Both the position numbers and the translations under genes were made by a program. Below are positions 12,060 to 22,901 of a DNA stretch of 64,000 nt, piece by piece (the first letter of the stretch is position 1; each line of letters starts with the position of its first letter). The notes under the pieces were generated by a model. That model was not told the DNA's origin and ran no database searches. It worked only from the letters and a program-made list of their open reading frames with translations. Source of the DNA: Marsupella aquatica (lineage: Eukaryota > Marchantiophyta); NCBI GenBank assembly GCA_973895155.1, contig OZ316897.1:22444001-22508000 (forward strand), read 5' to 3'.

Positions 12060-12516
12060 TGTTGGGTATTTACTCTTACGTCTAGGTTAGGTATGACGTG
12101 GTTGGTACAACAACGTGGGTTGGTACAACTACGTGGTTAGGTACAACTACGTGATTAGGTACAACTATGTGGTCAGGTACAACTACGTGATTATGTACAA
12201 CTATGTGGTTAGGTACAACTACGTGATTAGGTACAACTATGTGGTTAGGTACAACTAAGTTGCACACTATATCATAAGAGGCATGTGTACTTGGAGAGGT
12301 AGAACCAAGGCTCATTGTTATGGAGCCACTTGAGAGATAGGGAGAGCTTACACTGTGGAGACTCGGTATAGCCGACGGGCTTAGAGTTCAGTAAAGCTCT
12401 CTTGTGTGTTCCCGTGGACGTAGCCTCAAGGAGGTGAACCACGTATCTCTTGTGTCGACTATTGTGCGTTGGATGGTTCATGGGCTTGCCGTTGCGATCG
12501 TCGTCTATGCTCAACA
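12060..12516 (+). repeat. 5' LTR of the copia element
   Basis: 457 bases, TG...CA ends. Positions about 12090-12260 hold a tandem array of about 18-base units of the form GGTACAACTACGTGATTA, alternating between ACGTG and ATGTG versions. It has two units more than the 3' LTR. The array sits in the upstream part of the LTR, where regulatory repeats are usual in this class; that role is inference. Confidence 0.95.
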
Positions 12517-12518
12517 AT

Positions 12519-12530
12519 TGGTATCAGAGC
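12519..12530 (+). other. Primer-binding site (initiator Met tRNA)
   Basis: TGGTATCAGAGC two bases after the 5' LTR is the standard plant copia primer-binding site, complementary to the 3' end of initiator methionine tRNA. Confidence 0.93.
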
Positions 12531-13670
12531 ATGCTTGGGAGGTGACGTGTGTTCGTGATGGGATTTCATGATGGTTTTTCCAGCGTTGAGTGTTGGTGGA
12601 TTTTCCAGAGTTCCATCGCATGGAACTTGGAGTTTATGGGCTCAACGGATAGATCAGGGCAAGAGCTTTCTAACGGTGTGAAGAAATCGTTGAACGGAGC
12701 TCGTGGTGCAGAGAGATCTAAGTTTTCGTCGTTCTGGATTTTGTGAAGAAAGTTGGCAATCGACTCGGAGGGAGAAGCGTCAAGTGTTTTGACTCAACGG
12801 AGAGATTGAGGCAAGACGATTGTTTTTGAGTCCGGGATTGGCTCTTTGATGCAAAGAGGAAGGCTAAGCAAAATCAATTACCTTGTTGGACTTGGTGACG
12901 GCACCAAGTGCAATTGATCAACATTCGTTGTTAACAAGGTACCATTTTTTTCTCTTTGAAAAACTGATTCGAAATTGGCTATGGCAATTGAGAGAAATCT
13001 GTCATCTTTACCAATTTTTTTCTCCCTCGTTCTTTCCTCGTTTTGGGTGCTTCTTATATCGATCTTCATCGCCTCGGAGTCTAGTTTCCAAATCTGAAAT
13101 CGGATCTTGATTTCGTCAAAACCCGAGTGAGATATCTTGCGTTTGGTGTCGAGGGGTACATTCTGCCGTGTGTATTTTCTGCGCGCGCGACCAGATTTCG
13201 ACGACGAAGGGTGGTAGGGGGTTTTGGGGGTTCGAGGACACATGTCAGCCCCTCGATTGTTCTTCCAAAATTCCCACAGGGCCTGTACAAGGGTCATAGA
13301 ATATTCCAAAAAACCAGAGAGCTATTTTTTGACCGTCCGACAAAGATTTCATCCGCCGAACGGTAACTTTTTTGGTTATTTTTCGGCGAGGTCATAGCCA
13401 TTGAAGTTGGCAATGCAGCGCACCAATCACATCGCAATTCCGACAACGGGTTGTACTTGGTATTTCGGTTATTCCCTGAGGTGGTCAAAACGGGGGAGTT
13501 TCCCAAGGTTTTACCCACCTCGACCGAAATTTGAATAACTTTTCCGTCAAATTTCGATTTTGATTTTGGTTTTCAGTATTGGACTCCTAGCTTTGTGGGC
13601 TACGCGGCGGTGTTGAGTTTCGAGTTTTTTGAGAAGTTGTGAAAAACAACATTTTTTGTGACTTTCTCAT

Positions 13671-14705
13671 ATGAGTGATTCGGAGGAGTTTTTCGAAGAC
13701 GTGGAACTTGAAGCACGAGGATCACCGCGGAGGTTTCAGGGGCAGAGAGAGGAGCAGGAGGAAGAGCACGTGACACCGATACCATCACCGGTGCGGCGTG
13801 TGGTGGAGGAAGCAGTACTACTACCGGAGCTCACGGTAAAGAAGAAGATGGGGACTTTCAAGCTTGGGGGACCCAAGTATGAAGTGACAAAGTATGATGG
13901 GCGCTCTGACTACTTGCTATGGGAGAAGCAGGTGAAGGGAGTGCTTTATGCGTCAGGGATGGGCCAACTGCTGAGCCCTCGTGAAGACGATATTGATGAG
14001 AAACAATGGGACCGCATGCAGGAGCAGGGAGTGTGGTGTGTTACACTCTATCTCATGCCTCCCATCATCAAGCAGTTAGGTGCACATAAGGATTGCATGT
14101 CCTTGTTTGCGGAATTACAGAGCAAGTATCACCGCAAGGAGTTGTCGAACCGGCTCTACACTTCCTACAAACTGATGAGTTTCAGGATGAAGGAATCTGG
14201 TACGAAGTTGCAAGACCATGTGGATGCTTTCAACGACATGGTCGTTGACTTGGAAAACCTTGGGGAGACTTTGAATGATGAGACGAAGGCTCTGCAGCTT
14301 CTTAGTTCATTGCCTCCATCTTACCAGTCCCTATCACGAGTGTTGTTGCATCGTGATAGGGATACCATTTCATACAATGACGTGGTAAGTTCTCTGCTTA
14401 GTGATGATCTTCAGCAGAAGATGCACATCACGTCACAGCCTTCATCATCTGGTGCTGCCCTCAATGTTAACCGTGGGAGGAGTATGCAGCGACCAACTGG
14501 GGACCGTAGAACCCAGTTTAGATCTAAATCCAGATCTAAGTCCAAGGGTAAATCCCCTCAGAGGAGGCAGGTGACATGTTGGAAGTGCAACCAAGTTGGA
14601 CACTTCAAGCGAGACTGTAAGGGAAAGGCAGCGGAAACTTCATCGGCAAATGTGGCTAGGGCTGATGGAGAAGCTGATTTACTCAATGATGAGTATGTTT
14701 TATGA
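13671..14705 (+). CDS. gag: Copia Gag polyprotein
   Basis: 344 codons from ATG to TGA. Gag forms the virus-like particle that packages the element RNA. After an acidic N-terminus (MSDSEEFFEDVE) there is a plant copia Gag domain (UBN2/Retrotran_gag type) beginning near KYDGRSDYLLWE and running to about residue 250. A Ser/Arg/Lys-rich stretch follows, then one CCHC zinc knuckle CWKCNQVGHFKRDC at about residues 302-315. The frame continues past the stop into pol without a shift, so one TGA ends Gag where most copia elements read straight on into protease. Either it is an inactivating mutation or it sets a Gag/Pol ratio by readthrough; the sequence does not decide. Confidence 0.95.
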   Translation: MSDSEEFFEDVELEARGSPRRFQGQREEQEEEHVTPIPSPVRRVVEEAVLLPELTVKKKMGTFKLGGPKYEVTKYDGRSDYLLWEKQVKGVLYASGMGQLLSPREDDIDEKQWDRMQEQGVWCVTLYLMPPIIKQLGAHKDCMSLFAELQSKYHRKELSNRLYTSYKLMSFRMKESGTKLQDHVDAFNDMVVDLENLGETLNDETKALQLLSSLPPSYQSLSRVLLHRDRDTISYNDVVSSLLSDDLQQKMHITSQPSSSGAALNVNRGRSMQRPTGDRRTQFRSKSRSKSKGKSPQRRQVTCWKCNQVGHFKRDCKGKAAETSSANVARADGEADLLNDEYVL

Positions 14706-17700
14706 AGCCGGGGGTATGCCCTATGCACGTCATCTAGGAGAGCAGATGATGTGTGGATTCTTGATTGTGCTTGCTCTTTTCATATTTGTTACATTCGTGA
14801 GTTTTTCAGTTCTTACTCTGTTTCAAACGGTTCAGTTCTGATGGGAAATGATCACTCCTGTCAAATTGAGGGAATTGGATCTGTGAAGATTCAAATGTTT
14901 GATGGCGCTGTGCGCACAGTGTCCGGAGTCAGGTATGTACCTGGCATGCGTAAGAATCTGATTTCACTCGGTGTGTTGGATTCAAATGGTCATCAATGGA
15001 GCGTTATTGATGGTGAACTTCAAGTCAGGTCGGGAGAGACAGTGATTTTGAAGGGGAGTAGACAAAAGAATTTGTATGTGTTACAGGGCAATACTGTATG
15101 TGGAGAGGCCAATGTAACCAAGTCTCACGAGGAGATGACTCAACTGTGGCATTCACGGCTAGGCCACATGAGTGAGAAGGGTTTGGCTATCTTACGGAAG
15201 AATGGACTCATTTCTGATTTGCAATCTTGTAAATTAGAGTTTTGTGAGCATTGCATTCTTGGAAAGCAGCATCGTCGTGCTTTTGGTGTTGGAACTCATC
15301 GTTCCAAAGCGGTTCTTGAGTACATACATAGTGACGTGTGGGGTCCATCCCCGACTCCCTCACACTCTGAAAAGTTGTACTATGTATCATTTATTGATGA
15401 TTACTCAAGATTTGTGTGGATTTATTTCATGACGCATAAGTCTGATGTCTTGTCCATTTTTAAGAAGTGGAAGGCCCAGGTGGAGAATCAGACTGGAAAC
15501 ACGATCAAGTGTTTGGATACAAGGGTGAAGAGTCTGAGGTCAGACAATGGCGGGGAGTACACTTCAATGGAATTTGAAGAGTACTGTTCAGAACAGGGGA
15601 TAACTCGCCATCTCACCACAGTTTATACTCCGCAGCAGAATGGTGTCGCTGAGAGGCTCAATCGGACATTGTTGGAGCGGTCACGGAGTATGTTGAGCCA
15701 ATCAGGTTTACCACAAGAATTTTGGGCAGAAGCTGTCAATACCGCAGCTTATTTGGTAAATCTTTCTCCTTCTAGTGCTATCAATTTCAAAACGCCGTTT
15801 AAGATGCGCTATAAGCGGCAAGCAGACTATCATGGCTTGGTAATTTTTGGAAGTGATGCATATGCTCTCACACCAAAGCAGAATAGGACCAAGTTGGATC
15901 CTACCTCCAGGAAATGTGTTTTTCTTGGGTACCAGAGTGGTGTGAAAGCCTATAGGCTATGGGATCCTATTGCCTGTAAGCTCGTTGTCAGTAGGGATGT
16001 TTCCTTCAATGAATCCAGATTATTGAAGGAGGGGGAGAATACTCAGGTCTCCCGTACTGACAAAGGAAAATCTCCTATCCCGGATCTCGTTGAGGGGGAG
16101 ATTGGTTATGAGGTGCATGACCGGAGAGAAGGAGTTGCTCCAATTATGGAGCTGGTTCCTGTGCCAGAGGAACCAGAGGAGTTTGTTGATGCTGGTGAGC
16201 AACAAGTGGATGTTGTTGAGCTTCAAATTGTACCAGCACACGCAGATCAACCGGAGTCATCGGCTAGAAGAACATCTGGTCGCACTGTACGCGCTCCATC
16301 AAGGTATGGACAGTGGGTTGATTCATCTCAACTGCAAGAGGATGATTTTACAGCTGATGATGAGGGTGATGCGTTAATTTTGGAAGAAGGAGAACCTTCT
16401 TCATTTCATGAGGCAAGTGCTTCAAAAGAGAAGCAGAAGTGGACTGCAGCAATGCAAACGGAGATGCAGTCACTAAAGGACAACAAAACTTGGGAGCTTG
16501 TTAAGCTGCCTAAGGGTCAGCAAGTGGTGGACAGCAAGTGGATTTACAAGCTGAAGGATAATTCCATAGGAGGTGGATCGAAGGTCTACAAGGCTAGATT
16601 GGTAGCAAAGGGATTCACACAAGAGAAAGGTGTGGATTACAATGAGGTCTTCTCACCAGTTGCTAAGTACTCTACAATACGACTATTGTGTGTACTTGTT
16701 GTAATGTTTGGTCTGCTCCTAGATCAGATGGATGTTGTCACAGCTTTCCTCTATGGCACATTGGAAGAGGTGATCTTCATGAGACAACCGCTAGGTTTTG
16801 TGAAGAGAGGACAGGAGGAATTGGTTTGCAGATTGCTGAAATCCTTGTATGGGTTGAAGCAGTCACCAAGACAGTGGAACAAGCGGTTTGACGATTGGAT
16901 TCGGTCACAAGGTTTTCACAGAAGTGTATTTGACCCTTGTGTGTATTTGAAACCGGTGAAGAATGTTGTCTTTGGGTTCATTGTTTTAGTACTTTATGTG
17001 GATGACATGCTAATTGCAGCCAAGGATAGGTCTGAGATTGTTAAGCTCAAGGCACTGCTTAGTGCAGAGTTTAAGATGAAGGACTTAGGGCCAGCTAAGA
17101 GGATTTTGGGTATGGAGATCACTAGGGACTTGGAGGCTGGCAAGCTATGGTTGACGCAGAGCAGTTATGCGAGGAAGGTAATTGCAAGGTTCAACATGGA
17201 GAATAGCAAGCCAGTAAGTACCCCGTTGGCTCCACACTTCAAGTTATCATCAGCGTTCTGTCCTACGGATGACACAGAGAAGGGGTTGATGTCAAAGGTT
17301 CCATATGACAAGGCAGTGGGGAGTCTCATGTATTTGATGACTTGCACTAGACCTGATCTTGCCATGGCTATGGGCAAGGTGAGCAGGTACATGTCGAATC
17401 CAGGGAAGGTACACTGGGAAGCAGTGAAGTGGATTATCAGGTACTTGAAGGGTACCGTGGATCATGGTCTTTTATTTGATGCGAATGCAAAGAATGTTAG
17501 ATCATTGATTGACTATGTAGATTCTGACTATGGACAAGATTTGGACCGAAGGAGATCAACAACAGGATACGTGTTCACACTTGGCGGTGGATGCATAAGT
17601 TGGAGGTCTACTTTGCAGAAGTGTATTGCTCAGTCTACTACAGAAGCGGAGTATGTTGCAGCTGCGGAAGCAGCAAAGGAAGCGATTTGGTTGGATAGAC

Positions 17701-17978
17701 TTATCACTGAAATGGGATTGCCACAGGGGAATGTGAAGCTCCATTGTGATAGTCAAAGTGCGCTCCACCTTGCTGTGAACCAGGTGATGGACAGCAGAGT
17801 GAAGCACATTGACGTCAAGTACCATTTTATCAGGCAGGCTGTGTCTGATAATTTGTTTGAGCTAGTCAAGATTGATGGTAAACTCAACCCGGCTGACGCA
17901 TTTACCAAAGTGATTCCTTTGGAGAGTTTCTCTAGACACCGTGACGTATTGCAAGTTTTGCAATTGCATCACAAGTAG
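14706..17978 (+). CDS. pol: Copia Pol: protease, integrase, reverse transcriptase, RNase H
   Basis: Open for about 1090 codons in the gag frame, with no ATG before the protease, so its expression depends on passing the TGA at 14703. The protease signature reads WILDCACSFH, where the family usually has D-S-(G/A); the catalytic Asp is present and Ser is replaced by Cys. Integrase has the HHCC zinc motif (HSRLGHM ... CEHC, about 15150-15255) and Asp/Asp/Glu candidates at HSDVWGP (15330), RSDNGGEY (15540) and the Glu of GVAERLNR (15650). The RT domain starts about 16440 (KWTAAMQTEMQSL) and has YVDDM at about 16997. RNase H has DSDYGQD at 17520 and QSTTEAEY at 17632. All domains are open, with no other stop or shift. 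Lineage within copia is not assigned. Confidence 0.95.
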   Translation, partial: SRGYALCTSSRRADDVWILDCACSFHICYIREFFSSYSVSNGSVLMGNDHSCQIEGIGSVKIQMFDGAVRTVSGVRYVPGMRKNLISLGVLDSNGHQWSVIDGELQVRSGETVILKGSRQKNLYVLQGNTVCGEANVTKSHEEMTQLWHSRLGHMSEKGLAILRKNGLISDLQSCKLEFCEHCILGKQHRRAFGVGTHRSKAVLEYIHSDVWGPSPTPSHSEKLYYVSFIDDYSRFVWIYFMTHKSDVLSIFKKWKAQVENQTGNTIKCLDTRVKSLRSDNGGEYTSMEFEEYCSEQGITRHLTTVYTPQQNGVAERLNRTLLERSRSMLSQSGLPQEFWAEAVNTAAYLVNLSPSSAINFKTPFKMRYKRQADYHGLVIFGSDAYALTPKQNRTKLDPTSRKCVFLGYQSGVKAYRLWDPIACKLVVSRDVSFNESRLLKEGENTQVSRTDKGKSPIPDLVEGEIGYEVHDRREGVAPIMELVPVPEEPEEFVDAGEQQVDVVELQIVPAHADQPESSARRTSGRTVRAPSRYGQWVDSSQLQEDDFTADDEGDALILEEGEPSSFHEASASKEKQKWTAAMQTEMQSLKDNKTWELVKLPKGQQVVDSKWIYKLKDNSIGGGSKVYKARLVAKGFTQEKGVDYNEVFSPVAKYSTIRLLCVLVVMFGLLLDQMDVVTAFLYGTLEEVIFMRQPLGFVKRGQEELVCRLLKSLYGLKQSPRQWNKRFDDWIRSQGFHRSVFDPCVYLKPVKNVVFGFIVLVLYVDDMLIAAKDRSEIVKLKALLSAEFKMKDLGPAKRILGMEITRDLEAGKLWLTQSSYARKVIARFNMENSKPVSTPLAPHFKLSSAFCPTDDTEKGLMSKVPYDKAVGSLMYLMTCTRPDLAMAMGKVSRYMSNPGKVHWEAVKWIIRYLKGTVDHGLLFDANAKNVRSLIDYVDSDYGQDLDRRRSTTGYVFTLGGGCISWRSTLQKCIAQSTTEAEYVAAAEAAKEAIWLDRLITEMGLPQGNVKLHCDSQSALHLAVNQVMDSRVKHIDVKYHFIRQAVSDNLFELVKIDGKLNPADAFTKVIPLESFSRHRDVLQVLQLHHK

Positions 17979-18158
17979 AGTTTTCTTAAACATTCATTGT
18001 AATTACTGATATATGCTCTTCCTCATTCCTATGTATTAGGCTACGGCTTAGTTCTGGTTTGCTCTAGTTAGAGAGGGAAACCGGTTTGGTTTCTGTCCAG
18101 AACTTCCCGCTGAGGGATCATATACATTGGCAGTATTACTCTCCCCTAGACCAGAGTC

Positions 18159-18169
18159 AAGGGGAAGAT
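18159..18169 (+). other. Polypurine tract of the copia element
   Basis: AAGGGGAAGAT directly precedes the 3' LTR, in the expected place for plus-strand DNA priming. Confidence 0.9.
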
Positions 18170-18590
18170 TGTTGGGTATTTACTCTTACGTCTAGGTTAG
18201 GTATGACGTGGTTGGTACAACTACGTGGTTAGATACAACTACGTGATTAGGTACAACTATGTGGTCAGGTACAACTACGTGATTATGTACAACTATGTGG
18301 TTAGGTACAACTATGTGGTTAGGTACAACTAAGTTGCACACTATATCATAAGAGGCATGTGTGCTTGGAGAGGTAGAACCAAGGCTCATTGTTATGGAGC
18401 CACTTGAGAGATAGGGAGAGCTTACACTGTGGAGACTCGGTATAGCCGACGGGCTTAGAGTTCAGTAAAGCTCTCTTGTGTGTTCCCGTGGACGTAGCCT
18501 CAAGGAGGTGAACCACGTATCTCTTGTGTCGACTATTGTGCGTTGGATGGTTCATGGGCTTGCCGTTGCGATCGTCGTCTATGCTCAACA
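18170..18590 (+). repeat. 3' LTR of the copia element
   Basis: 421 bases, the same ends and sequence as the 5' LTR except for two fewer 18-base units and a few substitutions (for example a G for an A near 18361, within CATGTGTGCTTGG). Followed at once by the target duplication GTGCC. Confidence 0.95.
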
Positions 18591-20235
18591 GTGCCCTGGT
18601 ATGGTTGTGTCCGCGGAATCCAAAGAGGGTCAAAATGTTTGACAAAAAGTTATATAATTATGAATGATGAGATGAGATTCTTTATTGAACATGTGTGTGG
18701 TTTATTCTCTTCAACTTCTGATCTTATTTGCATTACTTTTGTTCTTTATATCTACCTTTATAGTCTCATTGGCCATAATTAATGTCTTGATTAATGTTAG
18801 CATCCTCTGGGCATTGGAAAACATGGCCTCACAGTAGTTTCTATTTAAGCATCTTACACATTATGTTTCATTGAGATGATTGCCTTCTATTCTTGGACTT
18901 CTTTTTTGCACAATAAGCTTGCACACCCAATAACATCACGGTTGCAACAACACCGTGGCCACAATGATTGCATGATGGCAATAAAGACTTGGCTGCAATG
19001 ACACAAAATATGTCTCAAGAACTTCCTAATTACCTCACTTGCATTTCTTGGCCTTGCCTCAACATCTATGCATAATGCATAGGCATTGGACTAGCCTTAT
19101 ATGGGGCCTTATATAATAAGGAAATTGGTTGGATCATAAAAGATGGTCTAGATCTATCCATGTCATCAAGACAAGCTCACCTCAGAAGTTAATCAAGTAA
19201 CTCAACATTCAACTAGTTTATGTACTTGTGCTTGTTTGTGCAAACCAATAGTGTTCAAACTAGCAACTAGTAAGCAACTCATTTTCAAAACTGACCGTGA
19301 GTTATGGACTTATGCTTGCTGACCCTTTCTCACATAATTTAGAAACAGACCTATGCCTTACTAGTTGGGCTGCTGATTTAAGGAAGAGTCACAGTTGGCT
19401 AATTTTTAGCACCAGGTGTAGCAATAGACCATATATGCTGCAGATTGATGCATCTGCTTGTACTTGGCTAGTTTCAACATCAGGCCTTGTAGAAGTATTG
19501 GCAATTTGTATGTTTGGAGCTTAAAGTTGTAATCAAGGTAAGTACATCATATGGCACAATGATCAATTTTCTCTAGAACTGAGGCTTTTCCCATAGCTAT
19601 CAGGACATGATAACAAAACTAAAACTATCATATACCATAGCAACATGCTTGGATGACTCTTTGAAACCGTCACTTTTCACTCATATGACATTCTTCATAT
19701 GATTGCTCCCCTTTTCAAGTGTCAAAGGATGGTTGGTCCATGAGATTTCTTACATCAAACATGGCAGTACATCCTCACATCACTCTGTATGTCACCTTTC
19801 TAAAAAGTTCAGGAAATCCAGAAATGAATTTTTTGTGGGTCCACCCCAATTTCTCTTTTCCAGTAGGCCTTTTGTGAGTTGCTAGGAAATTCATAGGTAG
19901 ATATTTGTGGGCCTCACTGGCTCACCATATTTCCCTCCTACAGACCTTTTGGGAGTTGCCAGTTCAGAAAATGATGCTTGCATAGACCACAACGTGAACT
20001 GAGTAACTCTGATAGACCTAGCTTTTGAAAGCACAACTGTCAGCATATTATTTAAGTTAAATGTAATGTTATAAAATGGTCTGTCCAGATTGCAATGACC
20101 CATCGGAGTTGTCTGCCAAACATTGAGGTCCATCCAGGCTCCTTTTCCTCCAGTCCAGCTCCATAAAAAATACACAAAAACAAAGATAGATACATGTGGG
20201 CAGAAAGTAATAGCCGGCCAGACTGCAATTTGTAA

Positions 20236-20500
20236 CCTGATGGACCAGGTTACTGTCGACAAGAAAGGTATATATATATAAAGAAAAACTGCTATTTGAG
20301 TACAATGAAAAAAGGTGTTTCTGTTTGCAACCCCAATAGACCAGGTTACTCTTGACAAAAAAAATAATATTTTTTACAAGAAAAACTGCTATCTGAGTAC
20401 AAAGAATAAAGGTGTTTTGTTTGCAGCCGGGATGGACCAGGTTACTGTTGATAAGAAAAGCATAGATTTATAAAGCAAAATGGCTATCTGGTGGTACCAA
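20236..20500. repeat. Imperfect tandem repeat, period about 95 bases
   Basis: The phrase (G)ATGGACCAGGTTACT recurs at about 20239, 20337 and 20430. Each copy is followed by GACAAGAAA-like sequence, AAGAAAAACTGCTATCTGAGTAC-like sequence and AAAGGTGTTT. About two and a half diverged copies. No coding potential seen. Confidence 0.75.
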
Positions 20501-21017
20501 AAATGGAGTACCAAAAAAAGGGGGGTTTTATGTAGTCCATCTGGGTTACGAGGTCCATCCAGGCATTTTGCCAAACCTTACGTAAGGGCTTCACTCAGGT
20601 GAGCACATGAAAATTGAAAGCCAAAAATAAGGAGTCTCAAAGTTGGCAATTTGATGTACCTTGATTCCCTAGTTATGGATTATGGACATAAAAACTAATA
20701 GGGCATCTCAAAACTGGGTCAAAAGTGAAAGTTATATATTTGTGATATATTGGACCCAGTTATAGAATTAAAAAAATTGGGGAGGTAACATTGACCCGCC
20801 CCATAAGGCAAGAGTTAAGGTCCCACCTGTCTCATAGCATATATATATGTATTTTTTCAATTCTTGATCAGCTGCTGCTTCAAATGAGACAGCGATCACC
20901 ACGTCAGGAGCAAATCCCTGGTGTCTTAAGTCACCGGAGTTCCCAGTTTCAAAGTCCTGGAATTCAGAGTCCATAACTTTTTGTCATAAGGATTAGTCTT
21001 ATGACCTAACCATTAGA

Positions 21018-21113
21018 GGCTGGTGAAAGAAAAAACAAAGAAAACTTTTAGACCTCTTGTGAAACGGCTGGTGAAAGAAAAAACAAAGAAAACTTTTAGA
21101 CCTCTTGTGAAAC
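21018..21113. repeat. Exact tandem duplication, 48 bases x 2
   Basis: The unit starting GGCTGGTGAAAG and ending CTTGTGAAAC occurs twice head to tail without a mismatch, which points to a recent duplication. Confidence 0.95.
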
Positions 21114-21124
21114 AGTTATGACCT

Positions 21125-21184
21125 ATTCTTTATGACCAAATGCCATCATGAGAAATTCTTTATGACCAAATGCCATCATGAGTA
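21125..21184. repeat. Tandem duplication, 30 bases x 2
   Basis: The unit ATTCTTTATGACC...CATCATGAG is repeated head to tail, identical over 28 bases, only 11 bases after the 48-base duplication. Confidence 0.93.
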
Positions 21185-22901
21185 GTTTCCAGGCTCCCTA
21201 ATAATGTCCTTAGCTACTGTAGAGTTGGTCATCACTCGTCAGCAACTTTATATACGGCGGAGGTGACGTTGGTTGCATCCAGACCGAGGATAGGGATAGA
21301 ATCGAGGAGTCAATCAAATAGTACAAATGTTGTCAATGGCATTCTGATTTGCAGCCATCAAGAGATAAGCTGGGTTTCTACAATCTAAAAGAAACTTTAG
21401 CTGTCTGTCCCTCATCAAACGCTCGAATCACAGAACGTTTCCTTCAAATTGAGACGATTGCTGCACGCAATGGAAATCAACTGTACGCCGGGGTTGATAG
21501 GATTTTGCCTCATTGGTTTGAAGTTGCAAAAGTTGCCTTGGTTGTAAACAGTCCAGGAATTGTCAAAGTTCTGTAAAGTAAAGCCAATTTTCTGTGAACT
21601 GTGGAGATGTGGTTTTGTTCGTTCTAACACACATCTGCATCCCTTTTCTTACAGACGTAGAATTCAGATTCCTAGGATTGTCAGGAGAGTAAGACTATGA
21701 ATGCTCCGTTCAGCTTCTCGAGGAATTCTTCAAGAACTGTTTCTTTAGGGCAAGTTCTACTCTTTGAAATAAAGAAGAAAAGGCGCCTACACTCCACACG
21801 GTACACAATTAGTTAGTTTTACAGCCCTAATACTTTTTCAGCAGGGGCATCTGGTGAGTTCTCAGTGTTGTGCAGTGAATTTTGATGTACAGTCTTGCAA
21901 CAAGGTAGGAAATGGATGCTGAGCAAGCAGTCAGAAATTGCAAACGCTGTTCTTTCGTTTGATCTAAGAGACGTCTCACTCTGGCATGAAGATTAAAGTG
22001 CTATTCTCGTTGTAACGAGTGTTGAAGAGACAAACCTGATGAACTATCTGTCTTTGATAAAGAAGATTTGATGACGAGGCTTCCGGGAGCCTGCTGAAAC
22101 ACCTGCCACCATCCCAGAATCCTTGATCAACGTAATGAAAGGAGCTTGCATGGATCAGTTGATTTTGATTTTAGCATGCACTACAAGAGAACAACTGCTA
22201 CCTGTTTTTTTCTGGGAAAAATGTGAAGATGAAGGACGAAAAAGAGCGGGAAGAACACTAGCAGGATCATCATCTGGATATCTAGAACCAGATGGATAAC
22301 TATACACCTACCTGTACAGAGCATCTAGGAAAAGGCATCAATTACAGAGATTGTACCGAAGCTCTGAAAGAAAGATTGCACTGGGTTTGAGGAAGCTCTT
22401 TTTCTCCGTTACTCTGTTTGCTCGGCATTTCAGGATGAGGCTCGTCGAGTTCTGTTGACAGAGTGCCCTGCATAAAAACTTCTCAAGCTTAAACTCTCAA
22501 GCTTGAGAGAGAAAGAGAACTGTTCTTTGCAATGAAGAGGCAAATGCAATGTTTTCGTACAAGGCCACAATTAAGCCCGAAATTTCTTCAGAAATGTGCA
22601 AAATATATAGTACCGTGATGGAGAACGACGCCGTGTCGATAGTTACAGTGGCTCCAAATTGGCGAAGATGGTCAGACAGTGCTTGCAGTATGTCCCATGC
22701 ACCGCACTTGCGGTCAACACCCTTTGCAACGTCCCAGGAGATGATGAAGAGTTAGCTGCAAGTAATTTTACTCTTACTGCATCTCTGGCTACAATTGACA
22801 AACTTGTTAGAGACAACTAGAAATTCATTATAAGTTGGCAATCCAGCCTCATTTCAGTGAATTGCTCTTTACAAGGCCCTCCCATATGGGCATGGACATA
22901 T

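Larger units (their letters stand above)
12060..18590 (+). mobile_element. Complete Ty1/copia LTR retrotransposon
   Basis: A 6.5-kb element with two highly similar LTRs (12060-12516 and 18170-18590), both beginning TGTTGGG and ending CTCAACA. It is flanked by the 5-base direct repeat GTGCC (12055-12059 and 18591-18595), a perfect target-site duplication. A primer-binding site follows the 5' LTR and a polypurine tract precedes the 3' LTR. Gag and pol lie in one frame in the order gag, protease, integrase, reverse transcriptase, RNase H, which defines copia. Outside the internal tandem array the LTRs differ at only a few positions, so insertion was recent. A single in-frame TGA (14703-14705) separates gag from pol. 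The leader between LTR and gag is about 1.1 kb. Confidence 0.97.
18596..22901. other. Spacer between the copia element and the METTL16-like gene
   Basis: AT-rich. Apart from the tandem duplications listed separately, only short open frames are present. The frame at 21349-21576 (plus) follows a plausible TTTGCAG acceptor and encodes 75 residues, but I recognise no family and find no matching exons. The bases just before 22902 should be the 3' untranslated region of the minus-strand METTL16-like gene. Confidence 0.45.

Noticed and set aside
12082-12315. Minus-strand open frame of repeated VVVPNH units in the 5' LTR (also 18192-18389 in the 3' LTR)
   Set aside because: It is a translation of the 18-base LTR array on the antisense strand.
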